A DNA stretch of 64,000 bases from Microbacterium oleivorans (GCF_013389665.1 NZ_CP058316.1:1-64000), one strand, 5' to 3'; counted from the stretch's first letter, positions 6,881 to 14,983 are shown. A program made the numbers and translations. The notes: a model not told the origin generated them from the sequence alone.

Positions 6881-8896
6881 TCAGCGCATCGCTTCGCCGA
6901 TGTAGGAGTACTTCACGAAGACCTCGGCAGCCCAGCCTGCCTCATCGAGCACTCCCTGGACGGCCGTGAGCATGTACCGGGAGTCCCAGCCCATGTAGAG
7001 GTAGCTGCCCTCGCCGAGCTCGTCCCACTGGCCGTTCCAGGCCATGGCGGGGTAGACGGGCCCGCCGCGTCGCGCGCTGAAGTCGACGACACTCTCTCGC
7101 GAGTCCACCCAGAGGCGCTTGAACACCCGATTGAACAGGTAGCGGACGTCGGGAACCTCCCAGTGCTCGCCGCGGAACTCGACGTAGTCGAACTCGCGCT
7201 GCCAGCCGCGGGGCCACCCCCGCCGTAGCTTCGCGTCGAGGACGGGGGTCAGATTGTCGTCGTCGATCCCCGTCACCCGTGGGCGGCGCCATACCTCGAC
7301 GAACTCGCTCGCGAGCGCTTCGGTTCGAGCACTGATCGCGGCCGTGCCCCAGGTGCCGGATTCGGCGCTGATCGCGCGCGACATGGCGACGCCGCTGCGT
7401 TCGAGGAGCGGGCGCAGAGCCGGGTAGGTCGTGTCGAGGGCGCGTTCGGCGAGATCCTGCTCGAGCAGGGTGAGGTTGCCGAGAGTATGGGCGAGGGCGC
7501 GATGACTGTTCTGCTCGTCCTCGTTGTAGTCAGCAAAGCGACGGACGCCATCACCGGTCCACTCGTCCCCGGCGCCCGCCGGGAAGACGGGGGAGACGTC
7601 GAGTGGCTCGTCGGGCGCGACCCCCGCGAGCCGGCCGAGCACGTATCGGGGATGCGGCAGATCGCCGTACTTCAGGCCGACGCGCACCCGCTCGTCGGAC
7701 GGCGTGATCCGCGCGATCGCGTGCGTCAGCGTCCCCGGGCCGTCGGTGTATGCGCGGCACAGGCGCGCGACGAGCCGCTCGGTCGCGATGCCGACGACCG
7801 TCCGCCGCAGCAGCAGCGACTGCACGTCCTCGAGACGTGCGATCAGATCGGCGTGGGAGAGCAGCCCGGCTCGCGCGTCGTGGACGAGGCGGAGCGCGAG
7901 CGGCGACATCCCGCGCCCCAGGACGGCGAGGTATCCGAGGTGGCGACCGAGTTCGGGGTCGGCGCTCGACGCGGGCTCGAGCAGTTCGCGGTAGATCCGG
8001 GAGTAGAGCCGCCAGCTCGCGGCGTGCTCGCGCAGCGCGTCGATGTCGAGCCGCGGGAACTGCTGGCGGAAGACGTCGTAGACACCGCGCCCGCCGGTGA
8101 CCAGCACCTCACGACCCGTGAGCATCACCAGGTAATGGTTCCAGAACGCACCGATCGCATCACCGGTGTTCTGCTCGATGGGCAGCCAGTAGTCGTGCTC
8201 GATCTCGAGCTGCTCGGCGTGCGAGAGTCCCATGAGGACGTAGTTGTGGATGAGCTCGTGGTCGAGCAGCGGCTCGCCGGTGGAGTTCAGGCTCTCGAAG
8301 ATCTGCTGCGCGTTGGCCCGTTCCCCGAGGGTGATCGCGACGTGCTCGAGCTTCTGCAGCCCCCGCCAGATCGCCGGGGCCTCGTCGGGTCGGATCTGAC
8401 TGCGGAAGAACGCGTAGTTGTCGTCGAACCGCGACGCGCGGTGCTCGTCGTCGGCACGACGTCGATCGAGCACGACGCTTTCGAAGATCTCCGCCCAGGC
8501 CCGATGCGGGCGCAGCTTCGTGCGGGTCGGATCGTCGTGGCGGACGAGCACGCGCTCGAGCTCGCGCGCGAGCTCGGGGTGATCGTCCCGCAGGGTGTGG
8601 TGGAGCGCTGCGACGAGGAGCATGAGCGTCGTGATCCGCTGCTGCCCGTCGATGAGCACGAGCTGGGCATCGTCGTCGGAGGACGTGCTCGCGGTCGAGA
8701 GGATCGATCCGATGAAGTGCGTGTGCGCGTCATCCGACGTCGCCACGGACCGGATGTCGCCGAGCAGCTGCTCGCACCCGCCGATGTCCCACCGGTACTG
8801 CCGCTGATAGACGGGGACGACGATCGTGGTGTCGGATGCCGAGAGCCAGCGGATCGTGTTGACGGCGGTCGCTTCGACATTCGTGGCAGTGCTCAT
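6881..8896 (-). CDS. DUF262 domain protein (GmrS-like) with degenerate DUF1524 half
   Basis: The protein has 671 residues. The N-terminal DUF262 domain is well kept: VPVYQRQYRW (about 27-36) and IDGQQRITT (about 82-90), the ParB/Srx-like NTP-binding motifs of GmrSD type IV restriction enzymes and relatives. The C-terminal part aligns by eye to DUF1524, the His-Me HNH nuclease half, at LGNLTL (about 470). The usual EHI-x-P nuclease motif reads VSPVFP instead, and the later Asn is also gone. About 130 further residues follow. No partner restriction or methylase gene is adjacent. ATG 8896 follows GGAG. It may be a defence-derived NTPase without nuclease function, or the nuclease may have changed. 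Confidence 0.8.
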   Translation of the reverse strand: MSTATNVEATAVNTIRWLSASDTTIVVPVYQRQYRWDIGGCEQLLGDIRSVATSDDAHTHFIGSILSTASTSSDDDAQLVLIDGQQRITTLMLLVAALHHTLRDDHPELARELERVLVRHDDPTRTKLRPHRAWAEIFESVVLDRRRADDEHRASRFDDNYAFFRSQIRPDEAPAIWRGLQKLEHVAITLGERANAQQIFESLNSTGEPLLDHELIHNYVLMGLSHAEQLEIEHDYWLPIEQNTGDAIGAFWNHYLVMLTGREVLVTGGRGVYDVFRQQFPRLDIDALREHAASWRLYSRIYRELLEPASSADPELGRHLGYLAVLGRGMSPLALRLVHDARAGLLSHADLIARLEDVQSLLLRRTVVGIATERLVARLCRAYTDGPGTLTHAIARITPSDERVRVGLKYGDLPHPRYVLGRLAGVAPDEPLDVSPVFPAGAGDEWTGDGVRRFADYNEDEQNSHRALAHTLGNLTLLEQDLAERALDTTYPALRPLLERSGVAMSRAISAESGTWGTAAISARTEALASEFVEVWRRPRVTGIDDDNLTPVLDAKLRRGWPRGWQREFDYVEFRGEHWEVPDVRYLFNRVFKRLWVDSRESVVDFSARRGGPVYPAMAWNGQWDELGEGSYLYMGWDSRYMLTAVQGVLDEAGWAAEVFVKYSYIGEAMR

Positions 8897-8953
8897 GTTC
8901 TCCGATATCGCTCCTCGAAAACCCCGGACGAGTCTACTGGCGTGTTCGGAACC

Positions 8954-8972
8954 CCTAGGTAGGCTGACCTAA
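8954..8972. promoter_or_regulatory. Candidate DtxR/IdeR iron box
   Basis: The 19-mer CCTAGGTAGGCTGACCTAA matches the actinobacterial iron-box consensus TTAGGTTAGGCTAACCTAA at 14 of 19 positions, with 12 of 13 matching in the right-hand TAGGCTnACCTAA part. It lies 50 bp before the gene at 9023, over the expected -35 region, and about 58 bp from the divergent DUF262 start. An iron-bound DtxR/IdeR repressor could therefore control one or both genes. Judged by eye only. Confidence 0.6.
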
Positions 8973-9022
8973 GTCGGGCCTGTAAAAACTTCGCTTGTCC
9001 GACAGAAAGGTCATGATCCGTC

Positions 9023-9796
9023 ATGGGTTACATCAAGTCCGCTGCCCTCGAGGAGACCGGCTACGTCGTCCTCGATCGCTACAACAACGAGATCGATCCG
9101 AAGGAGTGGCTCGACATCGAGTATGTCGACTGGAAGTCCTCCGGTGACACCCGTTTCGCCCCGCTCGCCTCGGCCAAGGGTGAGATCGAGTGCAACGGTT
9201 TCTGGAACCACAAGCCGCCGCGCACCGACAAGGACGGCGTGTGGATCGACGCTCAGACCGCGCTGGCGCCCACGCTCACGGCACGCGCGCAGGAGCCGGG
9301 TGCCAACGTCGGCCGCTGCCGGATCATCGAGCTGCAGCCAAACACCTACGCCGACTGCCTCTACAACCTCCACCAGGACGACAACAATCGTCTGAACCCG
9401 GACGGCACCGGCTGGGTCGTGCGCGGCTTCTTCAACCTCACCGACGACAAGACGAGCTACTTCGTCCTGCGCGAGAACCGCACCGACCCGAGCGAGGAGA
9501 CGCGCATCGCCCTGCCCGCCGGCGCGCAGCTCATCGTCGACACGCAGCGCCTGTGGCACGCGGCCGCACACTACGGTGACGAGCCCCGCTACTGCCTCAT
9601 CACCTCGTGGGAGTCGGGCCCCGAGCTCGACGCCTACATCGCCAAGTACAACGGCGTGAACAAGGTCGACAGCTACCCCGTCGACCAGGAGACGCTCGAC
9701 GCCGGCCAGATCGAGCAGGAGCGACGCATCGCCGCTCGCGCTGCGGCTCTGGCGGCACGTGGTCAGCAGGAGGTCATCGCGATGAGCGAGGCCTGA
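9023..9796 (+). CDS. Putative Fe(II)-dependent dioxygenase-like protein under a candidate iron box
   Basis: The 257-residue soluble protein is not one I recognise by name. A double-stranded beta-helix oxygenase is suggested by His117-x-Asp119 (LYNLHQDDNN), a distal His179 (RLWHAAAH) and Arg189 ten residues later, the usual spacing of the 2-oxoglutarate anchor after the distal His. Strands such as GWVVRGFFNLT, SYFVLREN and CLITSWE fit that fold. The C-terminal 40 residues are a charged Ala/Glu/Gln helix. ATG 9023 follows GAAAGG. The upstream iron-box-like site suggests expression when iron is low, odd for an iron enzyme unless it serves iron or siderophore metabolism. Function is inferred only. 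Confidence 0.6.
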   Translation: MGYIKSAALEETGYVVLDRYNNEIDPKEWLDIEYVDWKSSGDTRFAPLASAKGEIECNGFWNHKPPRTDKDGVWIDAQTALAPTLTARAQEPGANVGRCRIIELQPNTYADCLYNLHQDDNNRLNPDGTGWVVRGFFNLTDDKTSYFVLRENRTDPSEETRIALPAGAQLIVDTQRLWHAAAHYGDEPRYCLITSWESGPELDAYIAKYNGVNKVDSYPVDQETLDAGQIEQERRIAARAAALAARGQQEVIAMSEA

Positions 9797-9811
9797 GCCT
9801 CATGCATCGCC

Positions 9812-9843
9812 CGAAGGGCGTCGGCTTCGGCCGGCGCCCTTCG
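9812..9843 (+). terminator. Hairpin terminator after the oxygenase-like gene
   Basis: CGAAGGGCG (9812-9820) pairs with CGCCCTTCG (9835-9843), and inner bases extend the stem. It lies 15 bp after the stop codon at 9796 and separates this gene from the fructose operon. The tail is TCGTCGTGTCG, with only a few Ts. Confidence 0.6.
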
Positions 9844-9872
9844 TCGTGTCGTCCGCGTCGGCGGACACGATG

Positions 9873-9911
9873 TTGTTTTCTGTTGCTTTGAGTGGCTTTG
9901 AGTTGTAACGT
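9873..9911 (+). promoter_or_regulatory. Fructose operon promoter covered by three phased 10-bp repeats
   Basis: Three tandem units, TTGTTTTCTG, TTGCTTTGAG and TGGCTTTGAG, run from 9873 to 9902 with exact 10-bp phasing and a TTG remnant after. The probable promoter TTGCTT (9883-9888), 17-bp spacer, TAACGT (9906-9911) is embedded in them. DeoR-family repressors commonly bind repeats on one helix face, so this is the likely operator of the regulator at 9935, released by a fructose phosphate. Confidence 0.65.
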
Positions 9912-9934
9912 GTTGGTCATCCAAGGAGGATGAC

Positions 9935-10711
9935 GTGTACGCAACGGAGCGCCAGCAGCTCATCGAGCGAATGCTCGCCGACGACGGTCGTGTCGCCGTC
10001 CTCGATCTCGCGGCACGCTTCGACGTCACCACCGAGACGGTCCGACGCGATCTGGCAGCCCTCGAGGATGCCGGAGCGCTCCGGCGCGTGCACGGCGGCG
10101 CGGTCTCGCCCGAGCGCACCAGTGTCGCTGAGCCGTCGGTCGCCGAGCGGTCGCAGCGTCATTCGGCCGCCAAGGAGCGCATCGCCCGTCGCGCCCTGGC
10201 GGCTCTGCCGAACGGCACCGGATCGGTCTACCTCGACGCCGGCACGACGACGGCCGCCCTCGCCGCCGCTCTCGTCACGCGGGCCGAGACCCGGGGCTGC
10301 GAGGTCGTCACGCACTCGATGACGATCGCCCATACACTCGCCGGCGCCCCCGGCATCGGTCTGACCGCGATCGGCGGACGTGTCCGCGGCCTGACGGCGG
10401 CTGCGGTGGGCTCCGACACCGTCGCCGCGATCGGTCGGCTGCGCCCCGATGTCGCCTTCCTCGGCGCGAACGGCATCGCCTCCGGCGCAGGTCTGACCAC
10501 GCCCGATCCCGACGAGGCGGCGGTCAAGCGCGCGATCGTCGCGGGCGCGCGGCGGGTCATCGTCCTGGTCGACGCCGACAAGTTCGACGCCGAGCTGCTC
10601 GTGTCCTTCGCCGACCTGAGCGAACTGGACGTCGTGGTGAGCGACCGGGAACCCGGCGCCGGACTGGCCCGGGCGCTTCGCGAAGCCGACGTGGAGGTAT
10701 GGATCGCATGA
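9935..10711 (+). CDS. fruR: DeoR family regulator of the fructose PTS operon
   Basis: The 258-residue protein has the DeoR N-terminal helix-turn-helix (RVAVLDLAARFDVTTETVRR, about residues 16-35, followed by DLAAL) and the C-terminal sugar-phosphate sensing domain with DAGTTTAALA and the VDADKFD segment. The start is GTG 9935, directed by AAGGAGGA; no better ATG exists. It overlaps fruK by 4 bp (ATGA), so regulator and kinase are coupled. By context it represses the operon and responds to fructose 1-phosphate or a related metabolite. The fruR name is by context. Confidence 0.88.
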   Translation: MYATERQQLIERMLADDGRVAVLDLAARFDVTTETVRRDLAALEDAGALRRVHGGAVSPERTSVAEPSVAERSQRHSAAKERIARRALAALPNGTGSVYLDAGTTTAALAAALVTRAETRGCEVVTHSMTIAHTLAGAPGIGLTAIGGRVRGLTAAAVGSDTVAAIGRLRPDVAFLGANGIASGAGLTTPDPDEAAVKRAIVAGARRVIVLVDADKFDAELLVSFADLSELDVVVSDREPGAGLARALREADVEVWIA

Positions 10712-11658
10712 TCGTGACCCTGACGGTGCACCCGTCTCTCGACCGGACCGTCTCCATCGGCGAGCCGCTGCGCGTGGGCGAGGTCCAGGCCGCGATGGCG
10801 ATGCGCGAGGATGCCGGCGGCAAGGGCATCAACGTGGCGCGTGTGCTCCGCGCAGCCGGGGTCGCGAGCCTCGCGGTACTGCCGCTGGACTCTGGTGACC
10901 CCTTCGGCGCTGCCCTGGCCGAAGCGGACGTCGACGTGAGGACCGTCCCGGTGCGCGGTCGGACCCGCGCCAACATCGCCGTCACCGACCCGACCGGGGA
11001 GACCACCAAGGTGAACCTCCCGGGCGTGGCTCTGAGCCCGGACGACCTGGCGGCGATCATCGAGGTCGTCGTCGACGTCTCACGCGGCGCCGCATGGCTC
11101 GTGCTCGCCGGTTCCCTCGCTCCGGGCCTGCCCGACGACTCCTACGTGCGCATCATCCACGCGGTCCGTGCCCGGCTGGGCGACGACGCCCCGCGGATCG
11201 CGGTCGACACCTCGGGTGCGGCTCTGCGCGCGGCGGTCGCCGACGGACGTCCCGACCTCATCAAGCCGAACGACGATGAGCTGGCCGACCTGCTCGGTTC
11301 GCCCCTGCCCGACGCCGTCGATCTCGCAGACGCCGTGCATGCTGCCGCGCTCTCGCTCGTCCCCGCCGCCGTCGGCGCCGCGCTCGTCACGCTCGGGGGA
11401 GACGGCGCCGTTCTCGTCACGGCCGACGGGGCTTGGGCCGCGACGCCGCCGCCGACGCGCGTGCGCAGCACCGTCGGTGCCGGCGACAGCTCGCTCGCCG
11501 GCTTCCTGATCGCCGACACCGGCGGGCTCGACCCCTCGACCTCGCTCGTCTCGGCCGTCCGTTACGGGTCCGCCGCCGCGGCACTGGAGGGCACCCAGGC
11601 CCCCCGGGCATCCGACCTTCCCACGGCCGACGTCCCCGTCCGCCGTCTCCACCGCTGA
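10708..11658 (+). CDS. fruK: 1-phosphofructokinase
   Basis: This 316-residue PfkB-family kinase phosphorylates fructose 1-phosphate, the PTS product, to fructose 1,6-bisphosphate. The family signatures are GGKGINVARVLRAAG near residue 36 and STVGAGDSSLAGF near 255, the latter containing the catalytic Asp. The ATG at 10708 overlaps the DeoR stop; an in-frame ATG at 10699 is less likely. The neighbours (DeoR regulator, EIIABC and HPr) fix the substrate as fructose 1-phosphate over other PfkB substrates such as tagatose 6-phosphate. Confidence 0.92.
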   Translation: MIVTLTVHPSLDRTVSIGEPLRVGEVQAAMAMREDAGGKGINVARVLRAAGVASLAVLPLDSGDPFGAALAEADVDVRTVPVRGRTRANIAVTDPTGETTKVNLPGVALSPDDLAAIIEVVVDVSRGAAWLVLAGSLAPGLPDDSYVRIIHAVRARLGDDAPRIAVDTSGAALRAAVADGRPDLIKPNDDELADLLGSPLPDAVDLADAVHAAALSLVPAAVGAALVTLGGDGAVLVTADGAWAATPPPTRVRSTVGAGDSSLAGFLIADTGGLDPSTSLVSAVRYGSAAAALEGTQAPRASDLPTADVPVRRLHR

Positions 11659-11698
11659 ATCCGACCGACCAATGAACCACCCGAACCAGGAGGACACC

Positions 11699-13759
11699 GT
11701 GTCCGACACCATCACCCCGGAGCTCGTCAGCCTCGACGCGCCGCTGGGGGCCGACAAGAAGGACGTCATCCGCGCTCTCGCTCGCCTCGTCGCAGCGCAG
11801 GGCCGCGCCGGCGACGCCGAGGCGCTGGCTGCCGACGCCATCGCCCGTGAGGAGAAGGACGAGACCGGGCTGCCGGGTGGGATCGCGATTCCCCACGCCA
11901 AGAGCGCCGCCGTCACGCAGGCGTCGCTGGCTTTCGCGCGACTGACGCCGGGGGTGGGTTTCGGCGCGCCCGATGGACCCGCCGACCTCGTCTTCCTCAT
12001 CGCCGCCCCGGCGAACGCTGCCGAAGAGCACCTCGCGGTCCTGTCCCGGCTGGCACGCAGCCTCATGCAGGACACGTTCACCGCCGACCTCCGCGCGGCC
12101 GACACCGCCGACGACATCGTGCGCACGGTGCGTGCGGCGATCGGCGAGGGCGCCGCTCCCGCCACGTCCGCCGCCGCGTCGGCTGCGCCCGCCGCGCCCT
12201 CCGAGACGGCAGCCGCCGACCTGCAAGTCGACGGACGTCCGGCGCGTATCGTGGCCGTCACCTCCTGCGCCACCGGCATCGCACACACGTTCATGGCCGC
12301 GGACGCGTTGACCGCAGCCGGCAAGCAAGCCGGCATCGACCTCGTGGTCGAGCCGCAGGGGTCGAGCGGCTACCAGGCGCTGCCCTCGTCGGTCATCGAC
12401 GACGCCGACGCCGTCATCTTCGCCACCGACGTCGATGTCCGCGAGATCTCCCGATTCGCCGGCAAGCCCGTGATCCGCTCGGGGGTCAAGCGCGGCATCG
12501 AGCAGCCGGCGCAGATGATCCGCGAGGCCGTCGCGGCGGCCTCGAACCCCGACGCGGCGCGGGTCAGCGGTTCGGCGTCGGAGCCGAGAGGCGAGACCGG
12601 CGGACAGAACCTGTCGTGGGGTGCCCGCATCCAGCGCATCCTGCTCACCGGCGTGAGCTACATGATCCCCTTCGTCGCGGGAGGCGGTCTGCTCATCGCG
12701 CTCGGCTTCGCGCTCGGGGGGTTCCGGGTCACCGACAACGCCGCGAATGTCATCATCGACAACGCGCTGTGGAACCTGCCCACCAGTGACATCACGTCGC
12801 CGTTCGGTCCGCTCGGTCAGTATCTCGGATCCGTGGCGTTCATGATCGGGTCGACCTCGATGAGCTTCCTCGTCGCGGCCCTCGCCGGTTACATCGCGTA
12901 CGCGATCGCGGACCGCCCGGGCATCGCGCCCGGCTTCGTCGCCGGTGCGATCGCGGTCACGATGAGTGCCGGCTTCATCGGCGGCATCATCGGCGGCTTC
13001 CTCGCCGGATTCGTCGCCTGGTGGCTCGGACGCCTCCCCGCGCCGCGCTGGCTGCGCGGCCTGATGCCGGTCGTGATCATCCCCCTGCTCGGCTCGATCG
13101 TGGCCTCGGGGCTCATGATCCTCTTCCTCGGCCGCCCCATCGCCGCGCTCATGGCGCTGCTGACCGAGGGCCTGACGAACCTCACGCAGAGCGGTGCGGG
13201 ACTCATCGTCGTGGGCGTGATCCTCGGCCTCATGATGTGCTTCGACCTCGGCGGCCCGATCAACAAGGTGGCCTACGTCTTCGCCACGACGGGTCTGGCG
13301 GCGGCCTCGACCGAGAACACCGCCCCGTACCTCATCATGGCCGCGGTCATGACCGCGGGCATGGTTCCGCCGCTCGCGCTCGCGCTCGCGTCGACGATCC
13401 TGGCGCGGCCGCTGTTCACCCCGGTGGAGCGCGAGAACGGCAAGGCCGCGTGGCTGCTCGGCGCCTCGTTCATCAGCGAAGGCGCGATCCCGTTCGCCGC
13501 TGCCGACCCGCTGCGCGTCATCCCGGCGTCCATGGTCGGCGGCGCGATCACGGGTGCGCTCAGCATGTGGTTCGGCGTCCAGAGCTTCGCTCCGCACGGT
13601 GGCGTGTTCGTGCTGTTCGCCATCAATCCGGTGTGGGGTTTCTTCGTCGCGCTTTTGGCGGGTACCGTCGTTTCTGCGCTGTTGCTCGTCGTGCTGAAGA
13701 AGTACGTGGGCCAGCGTTCCACCGTCGTGGCCGAGGCCGCGACGCCCGTGACAGTCTGA
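11699..13759 (+). CDS. fruA: PTS fructose transporter subunit EIIABC
   Basis: The 686-residue membrane permease takes up fructose and phosphorylates it to fructose 1-phosphate. Domain order is EIIA (about 1-150; phosphorylated His66 in GIAIPHAK), an Ala/Pro-rich linker, EIIB (about 180-275; phosphorylated Cys190 in TSCATGIAHTFMAAD) and EIIC (about 315-680) with eight to ten membrane spans. The GTG start at 11699 is chosen because AGGAGG lies 6 bp before it; an in-frame ATG at 11672 has no ribosome site. The fructose-specific subclass follows from the EIIB sequence and the fruK neighbour. Confidence 0.93.
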   Translation: MSDTITPELVSLDAPLGADKKDVIRALARLVAAQGRAGDAEALAADAIAREEKDETGLPGGIAIPHAKSAAVTQASLAFARLTPGVGFGAPDGPADLVFLIAAPANAAEEHLAVLSRLARSLMQDTFTADLRAADTADDIVRTVRAAIGEGAAPATSAAASAAPAAPSETAAADLQVDGRPARIVAVTSCATGIAHTFMAADALTAAGKQAGIDLVVEPQGSSGYQALPSSVIDDADAVIFATDVDVREISRFAGKPVIRSGVKRGIEQPAQMIREAVAAASNPDAARVSGSASEPRGETGGQNLSWGARIQRILLTGVSYMIPFVAGGGLLIALGFALGGFRVTDNAANVIIDNALWNLPTSDITSPFGPLGQYLGSVAFMIGSTSMSFLVAALAGYIAYAIADRPGIAPGFVAGAIAVTMSAGFIGGIIGGFLAGFVAWWLGRLPAPRWLRGLMPVVIIPLLGSIVASGLMILFLGRPIAALMALLTEGLTNLTQSGAGLIVVGVILGLMMCFDLGGPINKVAYVFATTGLAAASTENTAPYLIMAAVMTAGMVPPLALALASTILARPLFTPVERENGKAAWLLGASFISEGAIPFAAADPLRVIPASMVGGAITGALSMWFGVQSFAPHGGVFVLFAINPVWGFFVALLAGTVVSALLLVVLKKYVGQRSTVVAEAATPVTV

Positions 13760-13771
13760 GGAGACGACACC

Positions 13772-14041
13772 ATGGCAGAACGCACCGCCACCATCGCGAG
13801 CAGCTCGGGCCTGCACGCCCGCCCCGCCAAGCTCTTCGTGCAGGAGGTGCAGGCCAAGGGCGTTCCCGTCACGATCGCCGTCGAGGGCGGCGCCGACCTG
13901 AACGCCGGCAGCATCCTGAGCATCATGGGCCTCGGTGCCTCGCAGGGCTCGGTCGTGACGCTCAAGGCCGAGGGCGAGGGTGCCGAGAAGGCGCTCGACG
14001 AGCTCGTCGCCTTCCTCGAGATCGACCACGACGCGGCCTGA
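13772..14041 (+). CDS. ptsH: Phosphocarrier protein HPr
   Basis: The 89-residue protein carries phosphate from enzyme I to the EIIA domain. His15 in GLHARPA is the phosphorylation site. Ser47 in NAGSILSIMGLG matches the regulatory serine of HPr proteins, although the HPr kinase is generally lacking in this phylum. It is the last gene of the fructose operon, 12 bp after the EIIABC gene, followed by a strong hairpin. Enzyme I is not in the window. Confidence 0.95.
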   Translation: MAERTATIASSSGLHARPAKLFVQEVQAKGVPVTIAVEGGADLNAGSILSIMGLGASQGSVVTLKAEGEGAEKALDELVAFLEIDHDAA

Positions 14042-14056
14042 CGCCCGCTTCGATGC

Positions 14057-14092
14057 ACGGATGCCGTGGACCTTCGGGTCCACGGCATCCGT
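14057..14092. terminator. Perfect 16-bp hairpin between convergent genes
   Basis: The arms 14057-14072 and 14077-14092 are exactly complementary around a TTCG loop; the stem contains GGATGCC / GGCATCC. It ends the fructose operon and, read the other way, the metallo-hydrolase gene whose stop is at 14107. It is followed by GTCGTTCTGG rather than a T run, the same tail as at 48699. Confidence 0.75.
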
Positions 14093-14106
14093 CGTTCTGG
14101 GGGGTC

Positions 14107-14745
14107 TCAGATGTCGGTCGACTCACCGGGCTCGAGGGCGACGAACTCGCCGCCGTTCTGCTCGGCCGCCCAGGTCAGTCGCTCGCGGCCCATCGACAGA
14201 CCCGCCTGCGAGAGCGTCATGTCGTGGGTGGCGAACACGCGGTGCGGCTTCACGGCGAGGACGAAGTCGATGGCGTCCCCGATCTTCAGCCACGGTGCGC
14301 CGACGGGCGCCGCGAGCAGCTTCACCGCAGCGCCTTTGGGCACTGCGTACGAATCGCCGGGATAGTAGAACTCGTCGTCGACGAGGACGCCGACGTTGTC
14401 GATCACCGGGATGGACTCGTGGATGACCTCGTGCTGCCCGCCGAAGAACTCCAGACGGAACGGGCCGGCCTCGAGCTCGTCGCCGGGGGAGACCTCGCGG
14501 ATGTCGAACCCCGCGGCCGCGCGAACGACTCCTTCCGGCCCGTAGATCGGGACGTTCGGGAACGTCTCGAGGATGCGGGACAGATGCTGCGAGGTCCAAT
14601 GGTCGGGATGCTCGTGCGTGATGACGACGGCGACCACGTCGTGCAGGTCGTTCAGCGGCAGCGTGAACGTTCCGGGATCGATGAGAAGGGTCTTGCCTTC
14701 GCGCTCGAGGCGCACACAGGCGTGTTCGTGCTTGGTGACGTGCAT
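14107..14745 (-). CDS. Metallo-beta-lactamase fold hydrolase
   Basis: The 212-residue protein starts at ATG 14745; a longer open frame upstream covers tRNA-Glu and is not real. The metal motif VITHEHPDHW (H-x-H-x-D-H, about residues 43-48) is intact, with HEVIHES, GDSYAV and a late ATHDMTLS supplying further ligands. It resembles the UlaG/YtnP-like group of small Zn- or Mn-dependent hydrolases. No signal peptide. Substrate unknown. The gene stands alone, convergent with ptsH. Confidence 0.82.
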   Translation of the reverse strand: MHVTKHEHACVRLEREGKTLLIDPGTFTLPLNDLHDVVAVVITHEHPDHWTSQHLSRILETFPNVPIYGPEGVVRAAAGFDIREVSPGDELEAGPFRLEFFGGQHEVIHESIPVIDNVGVLVDDEFYYPGDSYAVPKGAAVKLLAAPVGAPWLKIGDAIDFVLAVKPHRVFATHDMTLSQAGLSMGRERLTWAAEQNGGEFVALEPGESTDI

Positions 14746-14795
14746 GCCCTCAGTCAACGCCCGACACGCCCGGAAGGGCAACGGGGGGCTCGATT

Positions 14796-14824
14796 TTGCC
14801 GGATCCGCGGGCTCATGGCATACT
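14796..14824 (+). promoter_or_regulatory. Promoter of tRNA-Glu
   Basis: TTGCCG (14796-14801), a 17-bp spacer and CATACT (14819-14824) lie 41 bp before the tRNA. It points away from the minus-strand hydrolase, whose own promoter must overlap this region. Confidence 0.5.
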
Positions 14825-14865
14825 TTAACGGTTGCCTCCGGAGCCCCGGGGAAGACGAAAAGTAC

Positions 14866-14941
14866 GGCCCCATCGTATAGCGGCCTAGTACGCCGCCCTC
14901 TCACGGCGGTAACGCGGGTTCGAATCCCGCTGGGGTCACCA
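14866..14941 (+). tRNA. tRNA-Glu (CTC anticodon)
   Basis: Acceptor GGCCCCA / TGGGGTC (14866-14872 with 14931-14937), anticodon stem CCGCC/GGCGG around loop CTCTCAC with CTC at 14900-14902, and T arm GCGGG TTCGAAT CCCGC are all present. Discriminator A and an encoded CCA (14939-14941) follow. It reads GAG, the dominant Glu codon in this high-GC sequence. Confidence 0.96.
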
Positions 14942-14943
14942 CG

Positions 14944-14983
14944 GCGAAACGCCCGTCCACTCGGACGGGCGTTTCGCATTTCT
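14944..14983 (+). terminator. Terminator after tRNA-Glu
   Basis: The arms GCGAAACGCCCGTCC (14944-14958) and GGACGGGCGTTTCGC (14963-14977) form a perfect 15-bp stem with an ACTC loop, followed by ATTTCT. It starts 3 bp after the encoded CCA. Confidence 0.85.

Noticed and set aside
6881..9796. Complete type IV restriction or defence island
   Set aside because: Only the DUF262 protein has defence ancestry; no methylase, second nuclease or other defence gene is adjacent.
11417..14083. 888-codon open frame on the minus strand opposite the fructose operon
   Set aside because: It is an antisense shadow of fruA and ptsH in high-GC DNA, with Arg/Gly/Asp/His-rich low-complexity sequence and no domain.
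14746..14979. N-terminal extension of the metallo-hydrolase through tRNA-Glu
   Set aside because: The tRNA and its promoter and terminator occupy this stretch; the hydrolase start at 14745 fits the fold.
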